64,000 nucleotides of DNA from NCBI RefSeq assembly GCF_007197555.1, contig NZ_CP041614.1, positions 1,604,001 to 1,668,000 of the forward strand. Reading direction: 5' to 3'. The translations under genes and the position numbers were made by a program. Below, piece after piece: positions 1-7,911 of the stretch. The notes under the pieces are model-generated. The model saw only the letters and a list, made by a program, of their open reading frames with translations, ran no database searches and was not told the origin of the DNA. The stretch's first letter is position 1; each line of letters opens with the position of its first letter. The stretch is from Shewanella psychropiezotolerans. GTDB lineage: Bacteria; Pseudomonadota; Gammaproteobacteria; Enterobacterales; Shewanellaceae.

Positions 1-417
1 AATATTTCCCGTCGAGTTTGCTTTATTCTTATATCGTTTCAGAGGCAGGCCTATGATCAGATCGCCTATGCCCGATCCGCTTTCATGTACAGGACCGATA
101 TCTTTAATCACAGTGCGGCTCTGTTTTATATAGGGGAGTTTGAAGCTGAGCCTGACTTCACGTTTAAAGGTATAGATGCCTTCGAGCCAGAGTGTGTTTA
201 TGCTCCTGCTGCATTTGGCTTCATTGGCCATTTTCGATGTACCGTCGAGCAAGACATCCGAGCTAATATCTTGCCAGCGTAGCTGAAAGCCCCAGCCATC
301 TTCCCAACGAGGAGCCATATCCATCACGGGCTGGTGGGCGAGTGCTGGCTGGGAAGTGAAAATCAGAGTCAGTGTCAGCAACATCAAGTAAAGCAGGCAC
401 GACAGGCGGATATTCAT
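1..417 (-). CDS. Secreted/outer-membrane protein, N-terminal part (cut by window edge)
   Basis: The minus strand is open from an ATG at 417 to the left edge, 139 codons, so the C-terminus is missing. It begins with a clear signal peptide (MNIRLSCLLYLMLLTLTLIF, then ...SQPALA with likely cleavage before HQP). The mature part has alternating aromatic and charged residues (RWEDGWGFQLRWQ, LWLEGIYTFKREVRLSFKLPYIKQ), as in beta-strands of outer-membrane proteins of the putative transporter/MetA type. The gene lies 3 bp downstream of the heavy-metal-domain gene and on the same strand, so they are probably one operon. The family assignment is inference; only the export signal and beta-like pattern are seen. 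Confidence 0.7.
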   Translation of the reverse strand, partial: MNIRLSCLLYLMLLTLTLIFTSQPALAHQPVMDMAPRWEDGWGFQLRWQDISSDVLLDGTSKMANEAKCSRSINTLWLEGIYTFKREVRLSFKLPYIKQSRTVIKDIGPVHESGSGIGDLIIGLPLKRYKNKANSTGNI

Positions 418-420
418 AAA

Positions 421-1029
421 TCATGGCCTGAACTTAGCTTGTGGATACTGCATTCTTGGCTCACTGAATTCGTAGACATGGGATACATGAAACTTAGAGA
501 CTAAGACCTCTTCGGCGTTACTGGCCTTGGCTTGAGCCGCGGTGAGGGTGATGTCGATCAATACTCGTTTTCCGGTAATATCGGTTAACTCGGCCGTTTG
601 AGGTAAGTTATAGACTTGCTCTTTATCTTGGTCGACCAGGTACAATGTGCCGTCACTGCTTTGGATCCTGCCTTCGATAACGCCATGATAGGAGACGGGA
701 TCATAACCTCCCTTGATGATAGCCGTGGCTATGTCGGCATAGGCTACGAATTTATCGGCTAGTAAGGCTAAGGTGATTTCTTGGGTGTTGATGTCTATTA
801 ATACCCCGTTTTGGCCAAATTGTGTTTTATCTAAGAAGGGGAGCTTAGACAGGTTCTTTTCGACCCCAAAGGCGCAGAATGAGCAGACAATGCCTTTCAC
901 TTGTATAGTGAGTCTATCTAGGTTGATGGTTTCTGTACTGGCTTGTGCAAGGGGAATAACGCTTAGCAGCCCGAGCAATATCGAGATAAGCACCTGTTTG
1001 AGGAACATATATTTAATCACTGTCGACAT
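421..1029 (-). CDS. Periplasmic heavy-metal-associated (HMA-like) domain protein
   Basis: This 202-residue protein has an N-terminal hydrophobic segment (about residues 9-30, ending LAQA) typical of a signal peptide. Residues about 38-110 resemble a heavy-metal-associated fold: a strand, then GIVCSFCAFGVEK with a CxxC pair in the metal-binding loop position, and a later strand-helix repeat. The C-terminal half has no domain I recognise. HMA domains bind Cu, Zn or Hg through the CxxC. Here the motif is CSFC, with Ser-Phe between the cysteines. It sits immediately upstream of the exported protein at 1-417, suggesting a joint envelope role in metal handling (inference). Confidence 0.75.
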   Translation of the reverse strand: MSTVIKYMFLKQVLISILLGLLSVIPLAQASTETINLDRLTIQVKGIVCSFCAFGVEKNLSKLPFLDKTQFGQNGVLIDINTQEITLALLADKFVAYADIATAIIKGGYDPVSYHGVIEGRIQSSDGTLYLVDQDKEQVYNLPQTAELTDITGKRVLIDITLTAAQAKASNAEEVLVSKFHVSHVYEFSEPRMQYPQAKFRP

Positions 1030-1133
1030 CCTTAGAATACTCAGATCACCCCTAATTTAATTTTAGTCTCCGGACGCGGCTACAAGTCAATATTTTTGTA
1101 AGAAAAACCAGAGATTTTAACCTTGGCTTCTCT

Positions 1134-1319
1134 TCAGCTTGTTAACGAAAGCTTGGTGTGCTCGTTGTTAATTGTTAGATAAACTTGGCTGGGAGACTCC
1201 CCCAGAATAAATGTCACTTTCATGTCATTTATATTGCTGTGAACCCTTTCAGCAAGGTGCTTTAAGGGATTAACACTCTTGCTGTTGGATTCAAATGTAG
1301 ACTGATTGTTGTGATGCAT
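1134..1319 (-). CDS. Small hypothetical protein (61 aa), weak
   Basis: An open frame of 61 codons lies between the HMA-like gene and the ferredoxin region. The predicted product is polar with no signal peptide or membrane segment, and I recognise no family. No convincing Shine-Dalgarno sequence precedes the ATG at 1319, and an internal ATG (MKVTFILGES...) is equally possible. The amino-acid composition is protein-like, which is the main support. It could be spurious. Confidence 0.25.
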   Translation of the reverse strand: MHHNNQSTFESNSKSVNPLKHLAERVHSNINDMKVTFILGESPSQVYLTINNEHTKLSLTS

Positions 1320-1484
1320 ATGTGTGAGGGTTTATGGGATAAATAAGTCATTACACACCTTTTATTACAGTCTCAACAAAAGGTTATTTAATCTCTTTAT
1401 GATCTTCACAGCTCAATCTTTCACTTTTTCATATTTCTACTATATTTTTATTGGACTTATGGTTGTTTAGGTGCCGATGAGGTA

Positions 1485-1685
1485 TTGAAAAAATCTGCTC
1501 TGATATTGAGTGACTTTTTTAAAGGTAATAATGTTTCAAGGCTTTATAGAGCTGAGTTTGTCTGTTTGCTTTCTGGGGAAAGTTTACAGCAAAACAAAAG
1601 TAGATTGACGGCGTTTTTAGAAACAAGTAGCAGGAATAAAGCGCCCTTTAATGAAAAGCATAAGTTATTGACTAAAGCGAGCTGA
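1485..1685 (+). CDS. Small hypothetical ORF (about 66 aa), weak
   Basis: A short plus-strand frame starts at a TTG (1485) and ends with TGA just after 1683. A GAGG sits only two bases before the TTG, too close to be a good ribosome site, and the frame is also open upstream without an ATG. The product is basic with no recognised motif. It may be a decayed gene end or chance. Apart from this the 1320-1718 stretch shows nothing recognisable. Confidence 0.2.
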   Translation: MKKSALILSDFFKGNNVSRLYRAEFVCLLSGESLQQNKSRLTAFLETSSRNKAPFNEKHKLLTKAS

Positions 1686-1718
1686 TTTTAGTCAATGAAG
1701 TAAAAAATAGCTAAAGGT

Positions 1719-2097
<379 letters not shown>

Positions 2098-2106
2098 TTA
2101 TCTTTA

Positions 2107-2166
2107 CCTAAAACTTAAAACTTAGGTCCTAGAGCCTAGAACCTAAGATCTAAAGCCTAGTATCTA
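2107..2166. repeat. Low-complexity CTAGA/CTTA repeat tract
   Basis: About 60 bp are built from imperfect short units such as CCTAGA, CCTAAG and AACTTA, ending inside the trhP stop codon. It lies between trhP and the ferredoxin. Several units could fold back on each other (CCTAGA with TCTAGG), so it may act as a weak terminator or processing site, but it lacks a normal GC stem with a T run. Confidence 0.5.
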
Positions 2167-3543
2167 GGCGTGTGGATTACGGGTATCTTGTCCCTGGGCC
2201 AAGTTACGCAGCAGAACCGCCTTATCTATGTCTACACCATCGGGCAGAGCCAGGAAGACGAAATGTCCCGAGCCTAATGCAGATTCGACGTTTGCGCCTT
2301 TGCGATTGATCAGCTGCGCAATCTTGAATGTAAGATTGCCCTGAGGAGTCATCACCTCGACGCTATCGCCGACGGAGAACTTATTCTTAACGTCAATCTC
2401 GACCATGCCGGCATCGTTACGCTTGCCGGTGAATTCGCCGACGAATTGTTGAGTGTCGCTGATCGAATAACCATAGTCATAGTTCTGGTACTCGTCATGG
2501 ACGTGACGACGCAGGAAGCCTTCGGTATAGCCTCGGTGTGCCAAGCCTTCGAGGTTATGCATCAAGGTGCGATCGAAGTTTTTACCCGATGCCGCATCTT
2601 CGATTGCCTGACGATAGAGCTGGGCCGTACGTGCTACATAGTAGAAAGACTTAGTCCGGCCTTCGATCTTCAACGAGTCGATACCCATCTTAGTCAGGCG
2701 ATCGACGTGCTGAATGGCGCGCAGATCTTTGGAGTTCATGATGTAGGTACCATGCTCATCTTCGAATGCCGGCATATACTCGCCGGGTCTGCCAGCCTCT
2801 TGTAATAATACCAGCTGATCGGTCGGTTGCCCTTCACCTAATGTCGGCTTCTCAATTTGGACACCATGTTGATCCACAAGAGCTTGAGGGTTTACGGCAA
2901 CTATGTCACCTGTCTCGGTCTGCTTCGCTTCATGGACGTCGTACTTCCAACGGCATGAGTTGGTGCAAGTGCCCTGATTAGGATCGCGCTTGTTGATATA
3001 GCCAGACAGTAGGCAGCGGCCCGAATACGCCATACAGAGTGCACCGTGAACGAAGACTTCCAGTTCGATATCCGGGCAACGCTGACGTATCTCTTCAATT
3101 TCATCCAATGAAAGTTCACGGGATAAGATCACTCGTTTGATACCTTGCTGCTGCCAAAACTTTACCGAGGCCCAGTTGATGGCGTTTGCCTGAACCGATA
3201 GGTGGACCACCTGTTCCGGGAAGGCTTCTCTGACCATCATGATTAGCCCTGGGTCGGACATGATCAAGGCGTCGGGTTTCATGGCGACAACTGGCTCCAT
3301 ATCCCTGATATAGGTCTTTAGCTTAGTGTTATGGGGGGCAATATTGCTCACCACATAGAGTTTCTTACCTAAGCTATGGGCCTCCTGGATTCCTGTTGCC
3401 AGGTTTTCCATTTTGAATTCATTATTTCTCACCCTAAGGCTGTATCTTGGCTGGCCTGCGTAGACAGCATCTGCACCGTAGGCAAACGCATAACGCATAT
3501 TTTTCAGTGTCCCAGCGGGAGACAGTAACTCAGGTTTAAACAT
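2164..3543 (-). CDS. trhP: tRNA 5-hydroxyuridine synthesis protein TrhP (peptidase U32 family, YegQ)
   Basis: The 459-residue product starts MFKPELLSPAGTLKNMRYAF, the hallmark start of the U32 family, and carries DAVYAGQPRYSLR, the FVHGALCMAYSGRCLLSGY signature (about residues 165-183) and a following CTNSCRW cysteine pair. Length and motifs fit YegQ/TrhP, which makes 5-hydroxyuridine at tRNA wobble position 34 by an oxygen-independent route using prephenate-derived chemistry. Despite the family name it is not expected to be a protease. The gene precedes the ferredoxin on the same strand. A perfect FNR-type palindrome lies about 92 bp upstream of the start, suggesting anaerobic control (inference). 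Confidence 0.93.
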   Translation of the reverse strand: MFKPELLSPAGTLKNMRYAFAYGADAVYAGQPRYSLRVRNNEFKMENLATGIQEAHSLGKKLYVVSNIAPHNTKLKTYIRDMEPVVAMKPDALIMSDPGLIMMVREAFPEQVVHLSVQANAINWASVKFWQQQGIKRVILSRELSLDEIEEIRQRCPDIELEVFVHGALCMAYSGRCLLSGYINKRDPNQGTCTNSCRWKYDVHEAKQTETGDIVAVNPQALVDQHGVQIEKPTLGEGQPTDQLVLLQEAGRPGEYMPAFEDEHGTYIMNSKDLRAIQHVDRLTKMGIDSLKIEGRTKSFYYVARTAQLYRQAIEDAASGKNFDRTLMHNLEGLAHRGYTEGFLRRHVHDEYQNYDYGYSISDTQQFVGEFTGKRNDAGMVEIDVKNKFSVGDSVEVMTPQGNLTFKIAQLINRKGANVESALGSGHFVFLALPDGVDIDKAVLLRNLAQGQDTRNPHA

Positions 3544-3634
3544 AATGATTCTCTATTAACAGTTAAAGGCGCAACAAGCGGGCGGGCATTTTACTCGGAG
3601 CCTGCATTCTTAAGCAAATTGAGCTTACATTAAC

Positions 3635-3648
3635 TTGATCTAAATCAA
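3635..3648. promoter_or_regulatory. FNR/EtrA-type box upstream of trhP
   Basis: TTGATCTAAATCAA matches the FNR consensus TTGAT-N4-ATCAA at every defined base, and the palindrome extends one pair each way. It lies in the divergent region between trhP and the HDOD gene, about 92 bp before trhP and about 197 bp before the HDOD start, so trhP is the likelier target. CRP-type sites are more GC-rich at the outer positions (TGTGA), so FNR/EtrA is the better fit. Confidence 0.65.
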
Positions 3649-3844
3649 GTCTTCGGATTTTGGTAGGTCTTTTAGATCTAGCTTTAGCAGAAATTTACTC
3701 CCTAATAATCCTAAAGTTAGCTAGAATCTAAACAAGATGTTAACTGCATGGATACTTTTTACACCTCGAGTTAACGTAACCACTGATATACTCGGCAAAC
3801 TCATTGAGTTAAATTTGGTTGCTAAATAGATAATGGGAGCACGA

Positions 3845-4687
3845 ATGTCTACTGAACATGAACTACTGGTCAGGCTTTTAAAGAAATTAAAGGCTGACTC
3901 CCTAGTTTTGCCGACGCTACCTGAGGTGGCTATGCGAGTTCAGGAGGTGGTATCCAGACCCGATTCAAGTCCGAAACAGGTTGCCGAAATTATTGGCCAA
4001 GATGCAGCTATATCTGCAAGAATGATCAAAGTGGCTAACAGTGCCCTGTATAGCCGAGGAGTGAAAGCCGAGAACATTAATAGCGCCGTCACTCGTATAG
4101 GCTTGACTCAGATTAAGGCCATAGCAACATCGGTCGCCATGGAGCAGCTGTTTATTTCGACTAACGAGATGGTGTGGGAGGTGATGGATGAGGTATGGTG
4201 TTCCTCTATCGAGGTGACCTCAGCAGCTTGCGCCATGTTACAGATCTACATTAAGTCTCATAAAGGTTGTGGCTTGAGTTTTGATACTCTGACACTGGCG
4301 GGATTGGTGCATAATATCGGCGCTCTGCCTGTATTGACGGAAGCCGAGTCTCAGCCTGAACTCTTTACCAGTATCGATCAGCTTAGGGCGTTAGTGCGAA
4401 AGATGCAGGGGCCCATAGGCCGCGCTGTGCTGAAAAGCTGGGATTTTGCTCCGGAAGTGATGGAAGTTGTCGAGCGGTGGTCAGATCTTTCTTACCTGCC
4501 TGATAATGTCTCTTATATGGATTTTGTTCGAGCCGCAGCCTTCTATACCGGCGAGCTCAGATCTGGAGTCAATCTTGGAGAGAGGCTAGATGTATTTGTG
4601 CAGCGTGGATTACCTGTGTCGCCAGATGAGTTAGCCAGCGATGAATTCCTCGATAAGTATCATTCGATTAAGTTGAGCTATGAGTAG
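3845..4687 (+). CDS. HDOD-domain signalling protein
   Basis: The product is about 280 residues. The frame is open from an ATG at 3833, but GGAG at 3836-3839 sits five bases before the ATG at 3845, which I take as the start (MSTEHELLVRLLKKL). Residues about 15-220 form an HDOD domain: LPTLPEVAMRVQEVV, then IIGQDAAISARMIKVANSA, then SAVTRIGLTQIKAIA, then LAGLVHNIGAL. HDOD domains are HD-like modules that usually lack full catalytic metal ligands and act in signalling. Nothing else is fused here. The next gene is a c-di-GMP protein about 100 bp downstream on the same strand, which hints at shared signalling work. Confidence 0.9.
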   Translation: MSTEHELLVRLLKKLKADSLVLPTLPEVAMRVQEVVSRPDSSPKQVAEIIGQDAAISARMIKVANSALYSRGVKAENINSAVTRIGLTQIKAIATSVAMEQLFISTNEMVWEVMDEVWCSSIEVTSAACAMLQIYIKSHKGCGLSFDTLTLAGLVHNIGALPVLTEAESQPELFTSIDQLRALVRKMQGPIGRAVLKSWDFAPEVMEVVERWSDLSYLPDNVSYMDFVRAAAFYTGELRSGVNLGERLDVFVQRGLPVSPDELASDEFLDKYHSIKLSYE

Positions 4688-4785
4688 CCCGCTAATTTGA
4701 CTCATGAGCTAATGTAGAGTCATTGACTGTTAGAGTATGGATCAAGTATCTAAGTAAATATTTTTTAAGGAGTTAAATTACTCGC

Positions 4786-6291
4786 GTGGAAAGCGGCTGG
4801 CCCTATTGGGTTTTATGGTTAATTTGTATCGCTGGTATCCTCATTTGGTACCGGCATAAAAAGCGTGAAACAGCTTTTCTGCAACATCTTCTAAGCCTGC
4901 TTCAGCAACAAAGAGATAAGCTTGGGATCAAGCCATTGGTTGACTCCCAAGGGCATGTCATTTCATCTGATAAAACCCCCAAGAAATATGCCCGGCTGTA
5001 TCATGAGCTGCAACGACTCATCTTCGAGCTACCCGGTCCAAGCGATAAAGATAAGTTGACCGGACTCCCTAACCGTCTGGGGGTGAAATCACGTTTAAGT
5101 GGATTGAGTACCATTAAGCAAGGTAGCTTAGTCTTAATCGATATCTACCGGTTTAGGTTTGTTAACGATCTGTTTGGATTCTCCGTCGGCGATGAATTAC
5201 TCAGGCAAGTGTCGAAACGACTCATAGCTCCAGCCTCTCAGGCTGTGTATGTGGCGAGAATGAATGAAGATGAGTTCCTGCTTTATTTTGAGGCGCAACA
5301 GAGTGAAAGCATCTTGTTGACACTGCAAGAGCAGCTACAAACTCCCTATGAAATAGAGGGGAGTACTATTTCCGTACAGATTCAGATGGGGGTTGTCGAT
5401 CTCAATTTGCATCATACTCATGTCAGCGCCCTGTTGAGGCGTCTCGATCTCGCGCTGATAAAAGCCAAATCACGTAAACCTTTCTTTGCCTGTTATGTTA
5501 AAGGAGATGATTTGAGTCAGCAGCGTGAACTGAGCATCATTCATGACCTTCCCAAGGCACTCCAGCAAGGTCAGCTTTACATGGTTTATCAGCCCAAATT
5601 AGATGTGGCATCGGGAACCTACACCCAAGTAGAAGCCTTAATGAGATGGAAACACAGTGAGTTAGGTCATATCTCTCCCGCTGAATTTATTCCCTTGGCC
5701 GAATATGCCGGCATGATCGAGCTGCTCAGCCAGTGGGCGTTAGAGCAAGTGCTCTCTCAACAGGCCAAGTGGCAGGCCATGGATGTTCGTCTTCAGGTTG
5801 CGGTGAATCTTTCGACCCAAGATATGATCAGTGCCACCCTGTGTGACGATATTCAGACTAAGTTGGGCCGTTATGGTGTGTCAGCCGATTCACTCTCTAT
5901 CGAGATCACTGAGAGCCATCTTATGGATGATATGGGGTTGGCGATAGCCACAATTGAGAAGTTAAAAGAGATAGGAGTAAGCGTTGCTATAGATGATTTT
6001 GGAACTGGTCATTCCTCATTGGCTTACCTAAAAAACTTTCCTGTCGATGAAGTTAAAATTGATAAGGCCTTTCTCGATGACCTTTTGACTGACAAACGTG
6101 CCGCACATATCATGAGATCTAGCATAGATTTAGCGAAAGGTCTGGGCTTTAGTATCACAGTTGAAGGGGTTGAAACCCAAGCGGTGAATCTTGCTCTGAT
6201 TGAGATGGGGGCCGATAAAATCCAGGGCGATCTCTTTGCTAAACCCATGACAGCTAAAGAGATTGAAGCAGAGCAGATACGGCCCGCCTAA
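4786..6291 (+). CDS. Membrane-anchored degenerate GGDEF + EAL protein (likely c-di-GMP phosphodiesterase)
   Basis: The 501-residue protein starts at GTG with AAGGAG 13 bases upstream, a rather long spacing. Residues about 5-22 form one membrane helix. A GGDEF domain follows (about 85-235), but the active-site motif reads NEDEF (about 160-164), so cyclase activity is unlikely. The EAL domain (about 250-495) keeps EAL at about 282, the NLS and EITESHL motifs, DDFGTGHSSLAYL and EGVET, the residues expected for metal and substrate binding. The likely role is hydrolysis of cyclic di-GMP at the inner membrane, with the degenerate GGDEF perhaps sensing GTP. It follows the HDOD gene on the same strand. 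Confidence 0.92.
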   Translation: MESGWPYWVLWLICIAGILIWYRHKKRETAFLQHLLSLLQQQRDKLGIKPLVDSQGHVISSDKTPKKYARLYHELQRLIFELPGPSDKDKLTGLPNRLGVKSRLSGLSTIKQGSLVLIDIYRFRFVNDLFGFSVGDELLRQVSKRLIAPASQAVYVARMNEDEFLLYFEAQQSESILLTLQEQLQTPYEIEGSTISVQIQMGVVDLNLHHTHVSALLRRLDLALIKAKSRKPFFACYVKGDDLSQQRELSIIHDLPKALQQGQLYMVYQPKLDVASGTYTQVEALMRWKHSELGHISPAEFIPLAEYAGMIELLSQWALEQVLSQQAKWQAMDVRLQVAVNLSTQDMISATLCDDIQTKLGRYGVSADSLSIEITESHLMDDMGLAIATIEKLKEIGVSVAIDDFGTGHSSLAYLKNFPVDEVKIDKAFLDDLLTDKRAAHIMRSSIDLAKGLGFSITVEGVETQAVNLALIEMGADKIQGDLFAKPMTAKEIEAEQIRPA

Positions 6292-6335
6292 TATCTGCAG
6301 GTATTATACCGTGATCTGCTTGGCGCTCTTTGGGA

Positions 6336-6824
6336 TCACAGAGGCGACACACTTTGGTGACTCTCGGTAAATGACTGGCTTAGATGTGCCAATAAGTCTG
6401 CCGACATAGGCGTCAGCTGTCTCGCCTTATTCATGCACACCATTTCTATGTTGGCGGTGACAGCTGGCTTTTTCGCATTCGGACGCCAAATTTCCTGGTG
6501 CCAGACGGTTCTGTATTTACTCTCGAAGTAGAAACGAGTCCTGATGTCTATAATATCGGCGAATTCAACGCCGTCATGACACAACATATCACTGCGATAG
6601 ACAGCAAAACCTAATCCTTGTTCATCCCAGAGTCTAGCTAATGTTTTAGCTCCGATGACATGCTCTCTCGCTCGCTCAAAATATTTAAGAAAATTAGGGT
6701 GGTAAACCACGCCTGAAAAATCCGTATCTTCGTAATAGATTTGAACCGGGAAATGGAATGTAGAACTGTAATTCAGCTCTTTAGGGCTTTGAACTGTCTT
6801 GTGCATGATGATTGTTTGAGCCAA
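6336..6824 (-). CDS. YbgC/4-hydroxybenzoyl-CoA-thioesterase-like acyl-CoA thioesterase
   Basis: The 162-residue protein has the single hot-dog-fold signature of the YbgC family: FPVQIYYEDTDFSGVVYHPN followed by LKYFERARE at about residues 25-55, with the catalytic Asp in the first motif. The central strand segment (TRFYFESKYRTVWHQEIW) is also typical. Length is slightly above the usual 135-150 because of an N-terminal extension of about 24 residues. It is convergent with the EAL gene and stands alone, not beside tol-pal genes where the classical ybgC lies. Substrate is unknown. Confidence 0.9.
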   Translation of the reverse strand: MAQTIIMHKTVQSPKELNYSSTFHFPVQIYYEDTDFSGVVYHPNFLKYFERAREHVIGAKTLARLWDEQGLGFAVYRSDMLCHDGVEFADIIDIRTRFYFESKYRTVWHQEIWRPNAKKPAVTANIEMVCMNKARQLTPMSADLLAHLSQSFTESHQSVSPL

Positions 6825-6874
6825 TACTTCTGAGAATTGGCGCTAGTCTAGCACAGAGATTTTAATACTTGTCT

Positions 6875-7696
6875 CTAATTAGTAGATTCGATAGATGTCA
6901 TTATTTTTTGATAACTACCATCTTGCTTGAGTGAGTTCAGGCCGGTATCCAGAAGTTTTGCCAGGGTTTCAGCCTGTGGATTGTCCTTAGAAAAAGCCAG
7001 ATAGACCTGGCCTGTATGATTGATGAAGGTCTGCTCTATATCTGCGGCGACTCCCATGCGTTGAATATATTGGTCGGCGACTAAATCATACATGATAGCA
7101 AGATCAATTCTGTCCAGTAGTAGCAAGTTGATCAGCTGGTTATGATTGGAAAGCTTAAATATGTGAACATTTGGCAGCAAGTTAAGTTCATCACCATATT
7201 CATAGCCTTCGATAATTCCCACCTTAGTATTTGGCGGGAACTGCCATTTATCTATGGCTTGGACTGGTTTTTTTACATTCTGATAGAAAGAGGCCGTTGC
7301 AGAGAAGAGAGGTTGTTCACCGAAGACAAAATGATTTTTGGTGCTTTTTTCCTTAACCAGATTGAAGACACCATCGACGAGCCCTTTCTTGGCCATGACT
7401 ACAGCTCGTGAGTAGGGCACTACTATGCTCTTGACTTCAATGCCTACCCGAGAGAAAGCCGAATTGATGATGGAATGAGAGATACCTGTGCCGGAGGCAT
7501 TGGCAAATGGCGCCCAGTTATCTTCTGCCGCAAGCTTGATGACTCGACGGGACTCTTGGTTAGTGTCATCTTCATGAGCATAGCTACATGGGCTGAGCAA
7601 GGTTGAGCTAGCAAATATAATTGCCTTCAAAAAGGCTAAGTTTGGTCCTGACATGAGTCCGTTTACCCTGAATATCCATATAAGTTGCCGTGCCAT
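6875..7696 (-). CDS. Periplasmic substrate-binding protein, family 3
   Basis: The product is 273 residues. An N-terminal hydrophobic segment (about 22-40, ending PCSYA) is a signal peptide; an internal Met at residue 15 (7654) would give a more normal signal length. The body has the SBP_bac_3 pattern: IKLAAEDNWAPFA, then AFSRVGIEVKSIVVPYSRAV, GLVDGVFNLVKEK, and the late YLAFSKDNP...LAKLLDTGLNSLKQDGSYQKI. No ABC permease or ATPase genes are adjacent. In Shewanella such orphan proteins are often found near signalling genes, and a large c-di-GMP protein is transcribed divergently next to it, so a sensory role is possible (inference). Confidence 0.85.
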   Translation of the reverse strand: MARQLIWIFRVNGLMSGPNLAFLKAIIFASSTLLSPCSYAHEDDTNQESRRVIKLAAEDNWAPFANASGTGISHSIINSAFSRVGIEVKSIVVPYSRAVVMAKKGLVDGVFNLVKEKSTKNHFVFGEQPLFSATASFYQNVKKPVQAIDKWQFPPNTKVGIIEGYEYGDELNLLPNVHIFKLSNHNQLINLLLLDRIDLAIMYDLVADQYIQRMGVAADIEQTFINHTGQVYLAFSKDNPQAETLAKLLDTGLNSLKQDGSYQKIMTSIESTN

Positions 7697-7911
7697 CTTA
7701 ATCCATTTTTGATTGACGGTGACTTTTATTTATATGTTTTTTTTGTTTCGTTCCTTTAGCCTGAATTAAGAAATCTGTGGCGGAAATGAGATACTCCAAG
7801 TTTATGTTTGTCTTCTATTTTGAGCTTAATTTGACCCATCTCATTAATGGTATGCTTCTGCTACACTCAAAGCTGTAAACTTCCAAATATACTGAGGAAA
7901 AACTGCGACTC

